This document shows, piece after piece, positions 11,691 through 22,200 of a stretch of 64,000 nt of DNA. The stretch's first letter is position 1, and each line of letters opens with the position of its first letter. The position numbers and the translations under genes were made by a program. The notes under the pieces are model-generated. The model had not been told where the DNA came from. It made no database searches and saw only the letters and a program-made list of their open reading frames with translations. The DNA is taken from positions 1,679,317-1,743,316 of the forward strand of contig SIJG01000011.1 of the NCBI GenBank assembly GCA_023374025.1. The letters run 5' to 3'. The stretch comes from Heterodera schachtii. Lineage: Eukaryota > Nematoda > Chromadorea > Rhabditida > Heteroderidae.

Positions 11691-13799
11691 TCACTGCTGG
11701 ACACGCTGCACATGGGCCTGTCCGAGGCGTTCGACCAGTGCGACCGCCTTGTGGACGAGCGCACGAATTGGGCCGGGACAACGCGCGTGGTCAGCCACGG
11801 ACAGCACGGCGAGGCGCAGCTGAGAGAACATCGCTCTGATGAGCAAAATGGGGGGAAATTTGAAAACATAATTTAAAAAATGAATTATTTTCCAAAAAAT
11901 GCCATTTTGTTGGATGATTTACCGAGTGTACGGGTTGCGCACGGACAGCCAACGGAATACCAGAAATTGATAGTAAACAATCGGAGCGAAGATGTTGGCT
12001 TTTCCCCTGCAAAAGCCAATAATAATTCATGGAAGAGATTATGGGGCGTGAAATTGGAGACTAAAAAACATGAAAAATATAAATGAAGTTAAAAAGAAAT
12101 GGTTTTTTTGTTGTTGCTTTTCGTGGGTTTTTTCAGCGACCGAAGGGACCCGATGGTGTGCCAATGGGGTGGGGCACTTCATTTCCACCCGAAATTGTTT
12201 TTTTTTTCAATTTTAAACTTAGAAATTTAAAAAAATCATTAAGTTTTTGTAAAAGAAAATTTAAAAATAAATGAAATAAAAAACAGCTTGTAAGCAACAC
12301 ATATGTGTCAATATCCGAGAAACAACAAATCCCCCTTTGAAATAGAGACAAAAATTAATGCAATTCAATCGCAAAGGAATTTAAAAATGTTATTTCGAGA
12401 CTTAAAAACGCACGTGAAAATCATGGCGACGAGAAGAGGGAACAGAAATATTTCGGCACACGCAACGGTGGACAGAATGTTGGCGGTATGCTGCGCTTTG
12501 AACTGTGCCAACTTGAGAATCAGGGACTGAATGCCAGCCCAACTCGGAGTCCATCCTTTGCAGGAAGGCAATGGCATGGAACAGAGCGAACATGGCGAGC
12601 GGAAGCAGCGCAACTGACAAAGGGACGACGAACAAATGAGAAAAACTGACGCAATCTTTAACGAAAATTTCAAAAATGTTTGACCGTCGATACCCCCCCC
12701 CCAACCAAGGGCATTTTTTGGCTCCGTTGTGGTGGGTCCGGCAACTTTACAATTTGTTACGGTTGGGCACCCGCCGAGTCGAAAACCGACTCAATTTGGC
12801 TCGAGTATCCAGGTTGAACTCTTGTTAGTGTGCCACCCAAACATTGCAATAAAAAAACGTACTTGTGACCGGCGACGTGACCACCAGAATCAGACAGTAG
12901 AACAAATAGTGGGCCGAGTCCTCGCGGACGAGCAGTGCCAAAAAGTGTTGGCTGAACATTGGCACCTCCACGCCGCGCATGCGATGGTGCAGACGGAAGG
13001 CGTTGGTCGCGGCAGCTGAACGCGACAAAAATGCATGCATACGTTTTTTACATTTTCACTTAAAAAGAAATTAGGCTCATGATTTTTTGTTGTTGCTTTG
13101 AATAGATGCCATATTCGTGGTCATCGACCTCGAAAACCCATGGATATTCATCATTATATGTAAAAAACAAATTATTGCTGAAAATGGGATGAAAACTGTG
13201 TGTGCTGTGCCGAACCTGCAGCGATTGCCTTTGTGAACGCCATTTTCTGAGCGGACGGAGACGCAACGGACAGCGCATAATTTAGGGCGAAGTAAAGGGT
13301 GGCCAAACGAAGGGCGAAACAAAGTGTGTCAATTTGATTCCGTTTTAGAAAGTCCTAGAAGGAACAGATTTAAATCAAATGACAAATTTATGACAGCGTT
13401 CGCTTTTGCTTGGCTCTATTGCAACTTAGGCATAAAATAAGTGACTGTCCTCAGTTTCTTAAGTCATAATCTTGAATATACGAAAATGAAGAATTTCAGT
13501 TTTATCCATTGCGCAATTTCTATTTTATTTTTTTCTTGTTTTTATAAATTCCATAACTTTTAAGGGTATTACCACTTTAAGCTTTCTCAAGAATTTTGGG
13601 TTTTATGGCCTATGAAACTGAGGATAGCTAGTCACCGATTGGAAGCGTAAATTGGTAATAGAGTCTTTTGCTTTACCAAGGCTGTGGTCCGAGGACCGTT
13701 AGCGTTTTGCTGAGATGGGTTTCCTCCTTCTGAATTTGTTGGCTGCTGCTGTTGCTGCCCTTGCGGTTGTTCGTTGTTTTCTTCTCGGATTTCAACCAT
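11691..13799 (-). CDS. TMEM33: TMEM33 family ER membrane protein
   Basis: Minus-strand exons 13677-13799, 13216-13354, 12863-13015, 12414-12613, 11923-12006 and 11691-11835 give about 280 residues. The Gln-rich cytosolic N-terminus (41 residues) is followed by segments matching the TMEM33/Kr-h2 family in order: SAAATNAFRLHHRM, a Leu-Val-Arg-Glu-Asp-Ser then His-Tyr-Leu motif, SPVT followed by a helix, NILSTVACAEIFLFPLL, and FAPIVYYQFLVFRWLSVRNP. Vertebrate TMEM33 is about 247 residues and shapes ER tubules and modulates the unfolded protein response. All splice phases agree except exon 4: frame changes by one base at a GGG run (12538-12540). Removing one G restores both the family sequence and the phase of the next exon. 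The gene is likely functional with a sequence error, but a real frameshift cannot be excluded. Confidence 0.92.
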
Positions 13800-13927
13800 T
13801 GTTTTTTGTATCAAAATGTTTTCAAAAAATTTGGAAATCCTTACGGCGAGTCAATTTTGGGCTCCCAGTGCAAATAAATTTATTATTTATAAGTAATCAG
13901 AATGCCAAAATTTTGATCGCTCTTTAG

Positions 13928-14104
13928 TAGAGCCCGGAAATTTCAATTTTGCGGATCCTGTTGCAGGACTGGAATTCAAAAATGTTTGCAGGACCGGATC
14001 CGGCCGGATTAATCCTGCAAATCTTGTTTTTTCCAGAAAATGCAGGATTGCGGACTGGGATCCTGCAAAATCCTGCGCAGGATCCGGTCCTGCGCCGGGC
14101 TCTA
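13928..14104. mobile_element. Short hAT-like non-autonomous element
   Basis: A 177-bp element with inverted ends TAGAGCCCGG / CCGGGCTCTA, flanked by CTCTTTAG (13920-13927) and CTCTTTAC (14105-14112), a near-identical 8-bp target duplication. Its interior is built of repeated GGATCC and CTGCAGG-type blocks. The 8-bp duplication and TAG...CTA ends fit hAT elements. It lies just upstream of the TMEM33 start. Confidence 0.65.
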
Positions 14105-14128
14105 CTCTTTACTCCTCCGGGTCGGGGT

Positions 14129-14443
14129 CGTTTTCGCGTGGGGCGAGTTTTTGAACTATAACTTTTTTTTCTTTGTCAACCAAATCCAACAATCTTGGTA
14201 TCATTCGATAGCCCTAATTGTTCTCTATTAGCCTGCAAAATTTGAAAAAATTTCGTTAAGGTTCAAAAAAGTTATGGTCAGAAAAATTCAAAAAACCAAA
14301 TTTTCCAATTTTTTATACTGAACGAAATTTTTGGAATTTTGCAGGCTAATAGAGCATCTGAAGGGCTTTCGATACCAAGAATGTTGGATTTGGTTGGCAA
14401 AGAAAAAAGTTATAGTCCAAAAACTCCGCCCCACGCGAAAACG
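14129..14443. repeat. Foldback element with arms of about 120 bp
   Basis: The left arm (about 14131-14258) is complementary to the right arm (about 14322-14443), from TTTTCGCGTGGGGCG through a core reading CCAACAATCTTGGTATC to GCCTGCAAAATTT. Arms differ by scattered changes. Related core sequence (GATACCAAGAATGTT) also occurs in the element at 31979-32182, so the core is shared among several repeats in the window. Confidence 0.7.
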
Positions 14444-14449
14444 GCCTGC

Positions 14450-14695
14450 TCTCTCACAATTCCTCTCTTTCTCTCCTCTCCTCACTCTCCTTTTGTTTAT
14501 TCTATCCTTTCCTCTCCTTTCTCATTATCTCTCTATTTTTTCCTCTCCTCTCCTCGCTCTCTCTTTATGCTTTCCTCTATTCTTTCCTTCCCTTACACTC
14601 TCATCATTTTTTCTCCTCTCTTTCTTCCTTCCTCATTTTCTTTATTCTTTCCCTTCCTCGCTCTCTCTTAATCGTTCCCCTTCTTCTGTCCTGTC
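14450..14695. repeat. CT-rich low-complexity tract
   Basis: About 245 bp made almost wholly of C and T on the plus strand (TCTCTCC, CTTTCC variants). It lies directly beside the foldback element. No coding signal. Confidence 0.75.
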
Positions 14696-14760
14696 TCTTG
14701 ATACTGCGGTTGAAAAATACGATGCAAAATGCCGCTAAATTTAGAATTTTTTAGTTTCAG

Positions 14761-15306
14761 TCCGGTGAGTGCCCAGAAATGTTGACCTAATGTCGACCCA
14801 ATTTGTTTATTTTATTTATTCGGCAGTCGAAAACCCGGATCGGTTCCATGGAATAATCCCCTTTCGGGAAAACTGCCACTTACAAATCGGACTCTTGACC
14901 ATGAAATCTTGCATTACAAATTAGGCAGACATTCCATGTTAAAAAGTCTGTGTTCGTTTTTTTCTACCAAAATGTTCAAAGCAAAAGCGAATCGTTTTCG
15001 ACCGACCGTCACAACCCCATAAATAAAAAATATTTGTTTAATAATTTTCTCCCCAAATTCAGCTGCTTGTATCCAACAGTCGACGACCGTCAAAAACAAG
15101 GACATTCGGAATTCCTGGACGGCATTTATGTGTCGGAGAAGGTGGCCATTGCCGATGAATGAGCACACAAAGACAAAAAACCCATTGTTACCTCTTTTTT
15201 GTTGGTCAAAATGGATAAAGAAATGTTGTTATTCGGGTGGTTTCAGCAAATTTATTTTAAAATAATCAGAAAAATTATTGTGAGTTCAAAGGCGGCAAGT
15301 AAAAAG
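14761..15306 (+). pseudogene. Duplicated 3' fragment of rpl-9 (last intron, last exon and 3' flank)
   Basis: This segment aligns, inverted, to 36.0-36.5 kb of the genuine rpl-9. It includes the donor of the last rpl-9 intron, the whole intron, the last exon (15063-15162) and about 145 bp of 3' flank. Retention of the intron shows DNA-level duplication, not a retrocopy. The exon is 100 bp instead of 101: one A is missing where rpl-9 reads CGGAAATTCC and this copy reads CGGAATTCC, so the terminal [11 protein letters not shown] is out of frame with the upstream codons. An Arg codon near the exon start is also changed to Cys. The first three exons of rpl-9 are absent. It cannot make L9. Confidence 0.9.
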
Positions 15307-15370
15307 GGTAGACGACCAAATAATATCGCCAAGCAAAAATTCAAAAAGAAGGCATAAATGGATTGCTTAC

Positions 15371-15990
15371 AGTATCAATAAGGACGGGCACTTCGCAAAA
15401 GATGGACAGCCGATCGTTGGACAGCAGTCCGTTCTGCTCGTCCAGCAAAAAGTCGTGGCGAATAAACTTCTTGAAGCCCCAGTCTTTGCCCTGCACAAAT
15501 CGGCAGGCGCGCTGCGAATCTGCAGGAGAAATGGTTATCTCAATTATCGGCTACTGAGAGTTGGGAAGTCACGGTGCTTCAGTCGTGTGGATGGATGTGT
15601 CCATCTCCTACCATTCATTTCCTTCCAATTCCCTTCCTTGTCACTCACCCAGCACTCGGCCTTCATCTCCATTGGCATTCATTATGCCGAATTTGAATTT
15701 GGCGTGCACCTGCGTGTTGTTGCTTTGCACCAGCAGCAAATACAAGGACAAGTAGTCCTTGGACTCCTCGTCTAGACCCTTTGGGTTGATGCGCAGGCGC
15801 CACTCGAACATGTCGTTGGGGCCGATACTAAACAAATGGAAATTCAAGTCCCACGGGCACTGATTGAACCGGTTCAACCAAAAATCAAATTATATCATTT
15901 TTGCCAATAAAATTTTCAAATACCATGCAGCCCAAAGGTTTAAGAATGAACATGAGCCCAAAAAATTTTCTATTAAAACTCTTAATTAAA
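15371..15990 (-). pseudogene. Duplicated MATH-domain fragment of the SPOP-type gene
   Basis: Two exons, 15649-15827 and 15371-15519, match SPOP exons 45430-45607 and 44988-45136, including splice sites and intron phase, and both stay open. They encode the second half of a MATH domain ([45 protein letters not shown]). Similarity continues to about 16000 through the upstream intron, but the preceding SPOP exon ([10 protein letters not shown]) is degraded, and the BTB exons are absent: downstream the DNA changes to the rpl-9 fragment. Conservative changes (KLKWC to MFEWR) suggest some age. It is most likely a pseudogene fragment, though an unbroken frame over 109 codons leaves room for a chimeric transcript. 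Confidence 0.85.
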
Positions 15991-16817
15991 AAAAAACATT
16001 TGAATTGGGAAAAACCTGAAAGTCGAACTTAGGAGAAAATGATAAAATTTATTGTATTAAAGGGGAACTGATGGTTTTTAAATGAAAATAGCTTTTTTTA
16101 TATGGGAGTGAGAGAGAGTAAATATGCCGCAACTAAATCCCTCTCATTTGCTTGAAAAGGGCGGGCAATTCGGCACCCACCGTAAAGGCTGACATGCCAT
16201 CCCCATTAGTCGGCAAAAGAATACTGTTTTTTGAAAGGAATTAGGTCAGGTATATTTCGGCACTCGGCCCCGAGCAAATTAAATACCTTTTATCTTTTTT
16301 TTGTACTAGTTAATATGTAAGTTATTATACTGAATTTTTAGCGACCAAAAAAAGGGATTTTTAAAATCTTGTTGGTATGTATTGAGTAGGCATTTTTAAA
16401 CCTCTATTATAGTATACCGAAACGATCGTGCCGAACAACCCTAGCCCCTCCCACAACACATGAAAAATTGGTCTAAATAATTTTAACCTCACAAACACCA
16501 GCAGTTTGGTGATCCCAAATAAATCCATGATCAGCGACCGCAGATTTAGGTAGGTCATTCAAAATCCCGCCCTTGCGAATTAATAAAATATTTAAAAACA
16601 ACAAATAAAGGGACAGATGTAAGGAGGTAAGGAGGGGGGGGGGGTGATTTATAAAGCTTGGTGCCTAGAAATGTTCTATTCATGATCAGCTTATCCATAA
16701 AACTGCTGAAAACTATCAGCAGGACTAAAGAATTGTCAATAATGGAGCCTAATTAATGTTTCTTCAACAAATTACATTCCATTTGGATTTTTTGAAAAAA
16801 TTTTAATGTCATTATTA

Positions 16818-17415
16818 GGGAACGGATTCTTAAGTTTTTGCTTATTTTTTCTGCGACTTTAACTCGACGAGAAATGCACGAAAAACACATTTTTTGTTCG
16901 AAAATTTTGTGTTTTAACGCACTTATTCGAACTTAGAAATGCTTATTTTGGCGTTTCGTGCTTAAAAATGCATATTTTAAAGGTTCGCTCTTAAAATAAG
17001 TTTTTGTACTTATTTTAGCGTTTTATGCTTATTTTCGTTCTTATTTCTTGATTTTTGGGGAATTTATTAACAAAAATGCAATAAAAACGAAAAATACACC
17101 CCTAAGAATTGACCTAAAAATTTTCAAAAAAATACACTCCTAAGAATCGACCCAAAAAATTTCGTAAACATACATCCCTGAGAATCGAACCTTAAATCCT
17201 GAAAATTTATAAATGTACTTTATTTCTAACTGCAATCAGTAGATAGAATTGTTTGACTTAATTTTAACTAATTTACATAGAGAAAACAGCAATTTTAACA
17301 AATTTCACACCTAATTTGGAATTTTTTCATGCTTATTTTCGCACTTATTTCGCGCTTTTTTCGACCTTATTTAAGCACTTATTTTGGACTTTTTCGTGCT
17401 TAAAAATCCGTTCCC
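16818..17415. mobile_element. MITE with TA target duplication (Tc1/mariner-like ends)
   Basis: A 598-bp element with inverted ends GGGAACGGATTCTTAAG / CTTAAAAATCCGTTCCC flanked on both sides by TA. The interior has repeated CTTATTT/AAATAAG-type words, many beginning gcttattttcg or gcacttatt. No transposase frame exists, so it is non-autonomous. The TA duplication points to Tc1/mariner mobilisation; assignment is by ends only. Confidence 0.7.
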
Positions 17416-17520
17416 TAGTCATTATCTTTCAAATTCTCAAATTATATTACTTTTCGTCATATTTTTTTATTTGATTTAAATTTTTATTTTGGCTCAATGC
17501 GATCTATCGGTGTCTGGTTC

Positions 17521-17812
17521 TCTTGACTATACGGTGTTTTTTTTCTCGTGGACCAATCTCGACGAATAGCCGTAGTCGAGTGTGCGGCGGTTTTTTAGCG
17601 CAATAACCAAAATGACCTATTTGCACCAGTTTCCCTGCATTACGTTTGGTACTGAATTGGCACAATAAGATTTGAATCGGTTCAAAAACCGGTTTATACT
17701 TGTCGGATCAAGTTCCCCCACCCCTAGATCGATCTGTCTCATCGAGAGCTATCGATTGGTACCATATTCGTCGAGATTGGTCCACGAGAAAAAAACACCG
17801 TATAAGTCAAGA
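17521..17812. repeat. Inverted repeat with 45-bp arms
   Basis: 17521-17567 is complementary to 17766-17812 over about 45 bp with a single-base indel (core TCGTCGAGATTGGTCCACGA). The spacer is about 200 bp. No coding content; probably another non-autonomous foldback element. Confidence 0.7.
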
Positions 17813-18480
17813 TATTCCGGTGTCTTTGTGGATCATTTGAATTTCTTTGCTGTCTCCGAATTGGTAACGGTTTACGGAGGCGACGCCGATGGCGGGGAGA
17901 ATTCACCAGCAGATGACCACCAACACCCAGGCCAAGTTCGGCAAATTCGATTGGACTTCCTTTTTCTTGTTAAACACAAGGTTAGGACGGGATCCTGACA
18001 GGAATGAATCCGAGAATCCCGGCTTTTCGGGTTCGGCACGGTCACGGTTTTTTAACCCGAGCCCGGCAGGACTTTGTACTGTAATTGAAAAATTTACAAA
18101 ATCGGGGGTCTGATTATGAGCCAAAATTTCGATTAAAAATTTTTTTTTACACTTCCGAGATTTTTTTATGTATCTTACAGTTTTCGTTGTTAAAACCGAG
18201 ATGTACAAGGTGTGGGACAAAGGACCCCCGTACGATTGGCGTTTGTGTCGGTTCGGCCGTTTTTTTACTGCGACCTATTTTTCTTCTCCCTAAATGGGCG
18301 TTTAGGTCGGGTGGTGCCATGGGAGTTGCCGGAAGAAATTTTTTGAAAATTATGCATCGGTTCTTTTTCAGATTTTCACGAAAATTGTTAATCGTTGTAA
18401 AAAATATTTTAGGAAAATATTCAAAATAAAGAAATCAATGCTTTATGTGAATCTTTAATTTTTTTTTTTTTACCATAATA

Positions 18481-18972
18481 TTTTAAATGGTAATACTGTC
18501 GATGGTACCCCACCTTTTTTGAAAAAAATTATTTTTGTTTTCAAAAAACATAAAAGCATGTTTCCTAGGGTTTTCGGGATCGCTGATCACGAATCCGGCA
18601 TCTGTTTCGACCAATTTCGAACCCCCGACCTGAATTCGAACCAAAGTTCGAAAATTCAAATTTTTGCGAATTTCATATTTTTAATCCAAAATGGTTTAAA
18701 TAATTTTTTATTGAAGTATTAATGAGTTTCTGATTGAATCCGAGTATTTAGCCGGTTTTTAAGGAAAAATACAAATTTCAAAAAATTTGAATTTTCGAAC
18801 TTTTGTTCGAATTCAGGTGGGAGGTTCGAAATTGGTCGAAATAGATGCCGGATTCGTGATCTGCGATCCCGAAAACCCTAGGAAACATGCTTTCATGTCT
18901 TTTGAAAACAAAAATATTTTTTTTTCAAAAAAGGGGGGGGGGTACCATCGACAGTATTACCTTTTAAATTTC
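18481..18972. repeat. Near-perfect long palindrome, arms about 185-190 bp
   Basis: The left arm (18481-18665) begins TTTTAAATGGTAATACTGTC and its complement closes the element at about 18972. The arms stay nearly identical through GGTACC, a Phe/Lys-coding-like A/T stretch, GCATGTTTCCTAGGG, and GATCACGAATCCGGCAT, with small changes (one arm carries a poly-G run near the outer end). The central loop is about 100 bp. RNA from it would form a long hairpin. Confidence 0.85.
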
Positions 18973-19277
18973 TCAGATTCGGACTCTCACAATATAAATC
19001 CTTAGAAATAAGTACATACATTTGCGAGCACAGTGTTTCTCTTAAATCCTTAAAATTTTGTATTTGAATTAATTTTATTTTTGCTCAATTGGCGAAATAT
19101 TTATAAAATTATAAATTTTGAAATTTGCACAGTTTTGACAAGTTTTCTATAATGGTCTTTCGCAAACGGTCCGAATGAATTTATTTTCAAGTAACTTTTA
19201 ATAATGTATGCTATTTTAGATATTTCTACTTTTTTCTCTTTGAATTTCTGAACCTTTTTAACCGATTATCTTCAAAA

Positions 19278-22200
19278 ATGTTAGCAGTAAAGCGCGAGCC
19301 GTTGTCACTCGAAGAGATTTTGGCAAAAAAGAAGGAAATTGAAGAGGCCGAATGCAAGGTTAACGAGGCCTTACATTAAAAAAAGTTTAAAAAAATCGCA
19401 AAAATTCAGCCAAAATTCCTCTCGAGGGAGGAGCGTGAAGCGATTGCACTGAAAAAGCGACGAGAAGAAGTTGAGCAGAAGCAGAAAGTGGCCAAGGACC
19501 TGGAGGAGCAGCGCAAGCGGTTCGTGGCCGAGGCACGGCGAGGTGAATTTTGATTTGTTTATTTACTGGAATTTGAGTAAATTTGTTGGAATTTCCACGC
19601 TTTTTGAAAATTGGTCGATTTTGAAATTATTAAATTATCCATTATTTTTTAAGTTTTGCCATTCGAACAAAGGCACAAAAGATAAATCTTTGTTTTTTGA
19701 GGTCAATTATATAAATATTTGGCTCTTTTCATTGAAGCCATTTTGTTTGCAAATTCATCCCAATTTAATTTAAATCAATGAAAATGGCCTGATCGGCAGA
19801 TTGTTTGTATCAATTATTACAGCATGTCGAGAAGTGCGTACTATTTGCTAGAAAGGCGTACAAAACTTAATAAAAAAGTAAAAAATCCAAATGGACCAAT
19901 TTTCAAATAGCGCCGGAATTTCTTGGACGCCAAATTTCATTTTTTTTTTCCTTTAAAATTGTTGTGTCTCAAGTAAAATTTTACTCGTCTTCTTATTGTA
20001 GTTGTTTTATTTTTTGGCTTCGTTGGAAGGTACCGCTCGGAGAGACTATTTTTGATTTTTAAATTTTTTTTCGTTACATTTTTTTTCAAATGTTGACGAA
20101 TATTCACCAAAAAATCCCTGTAGGGGAGTGTTTATGTGGGTGATTAAATTTTTTTTATTTTATATTTTCGTAATTTTTAGCTGAACGCGGTGAGCGTGAG
20201 CGCTACCGCGAGAGGGAGCGCGACCGCCGAAGCGACCGGGGCGACCGCAGAGAGAGGGAGCGAAGCCCGCGCAGTCGCAGCCACAGTCGCGAGCGAGACG
20301 AACGCCGCAGCGACCGAGTGCAGGAGAAGGACTCGCTGAAGATGCAGGAGGCGATCAAGGCGCGATACCTGGGTTTGTGCAACCTTAAAAATGTGTTTGT
20401 TGAACACCTTGGAACTTTCGGCATAATTTTCGGCATTTTTCAATACCACCACCGAGATTTGTTGTCCAATATTTCCTTTTAAATCGTTTTATCCCATTTT
20501 CTAACATTTTTTGCGCTGGTACGAATCGAACGTTTATTTTAGAATGGCAAAGTACAGATGCGGATTAAATGATTCTTTTGACTTTGATTTAATGGCATGC
20601 GAAAATCCCAAATTAACAATTTGAGAATATGCCGCATTTTTTGCGATCGGCAAAAATGAGAACAAAAATGACGGGGCGGCATTAGCATGAACATTTACTC
20701 AGATGCAAAGTTTAAATCGGCAAAATAAATACAAAAAGGGATTATATATGTTTCTTGTGAAAATTTTGAATACATACAAAATTGTGTGAAACACATTTAA
20801 GGGGCACTTAAGAAGACCTAATGGACAAAGACAATGTTTTTTCAAATGGAGCCATACAATTTTACTGGAAAAGTTTTTTATTAAGAATTTAAAATTTGAA
20901 AAAATCCCTAATTGACGGTTCCCCGGGCGAATTGCTAATTTTATGGATTTTCCGAAAATGTCTTGGATTTTTTTAGAGAAATTTTTGGTGAACAAGGCCT
21001 TGGAGGGGGTATTAACAAAAAAAGCCGTATTTTGTCACGCCATATTTTGTATTTGTTTTTTTCACAGGCGCTCCCCGTGAGAAGCGGAAACGGGGCCGTC
21101 GTCTGCACGAGCGCAAGTTCATCTTCGACTGGGAGCCCACCGAGGACACGTCCAACGACTACAACCAGCTGTACAAAGAGCGCCATGAAGTGCAGTTTCT
21201 GGGCCGTGGCTCCATCGCCGGCATGGACGTGAACCAGCAGAAGAAGCAGAAGTCCGAGTTCTACCAGAGACTGCTCGAGCAGCGGCGCTCCGAAGCGGAG
21301 AAGGAGCAGGAGAAGAGCAGGTGCGTGTCAGAAGAGTGGACGAGAATTTTTTGTTTTTCGTGATAAAATTGACCATAAATTCTCTAAATTTTTACTGGGT
21401 CCTAGTTTTCCCATATTTTTTTTAAAAAGTAGGTCTCAAAGTGGCCAAAATTTCCTCTTTTTTCAACAACACTGAAAATGTACTCCAATTACACTGGAAA
21501 AAAAAAATTTCAGGCGCGAATTGCAACAAAAAAGACCTCTTTGGTTGCCCAACCCGAAATTTTTTTAAGACTATGGGCCTGGATCAGAGGCCCGTATTGG
21601 GAAAAAAATTTTCAGGGGGCGGCACCCGTAGTGTTTTTTTTTTAATTTTTAATGCCCGGGCGAAAAAGCAGGATATGTGTAGTGCTATATTTTTAACAGG
21701 GTTTGATTTTCAAGCATTTTCCGAGAGATTGTTTGGGAATTTTTTTTGAATGTGACAAAAAAATGGACGAGTTTTTCGAGGGATAATTTTGCTTGGTCTT
21801 TCAATCAATTTGAGTGATTAATACCAATTTTAATTGTTGCCAAAATTGTCATGTTTTTTTTTGCTGTGTGTAGGCAGCGTCAACTGCACAAGAAGCAGAA
21901 AAAGGAGGACTGGGACAACCGGCACTGGACGAAGAAGCCGCTGTCCGAGATGTCGGACCGGGACTGGCGCATTTTCCGCGAGGACTTCAACATTTCGATC
22001 AAAGGCGGACGCATTCCGCGTCCGATGCGCAATTGGGAGGAGCAGAACCTGCCCAAGGAGGTGTTCGACGTGATCATGGAAGTCGGCTACAAGGTGGGCA
22101 TCGACAGATTGATTTTGAGACAGTTTACTATTTAAAAAAATGTTTTGGGCCGAAAGCAAGAAAAAAAAGGTCTTCTTCGTTTCATCAGTTGTGCCTCAAC

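Larger units (their letters stand above)
15991..19277. other. Intergenic, repeat-rich region upstream of ddx-23
   Basis: Apart from the elements listed separately there is AT-rich DNA with no recognisable exon. The promoter and 5' leader of ddx-23 should lie at its right end. Confidence 0.5.

Noticed and set aside
16361..16558. 65-codon minus-strand frame near the composite duplication
   Set aside because: Hydrophobic and A/T-driven, with no similarity to the SPOP or rpl-9 parts of the duplication.
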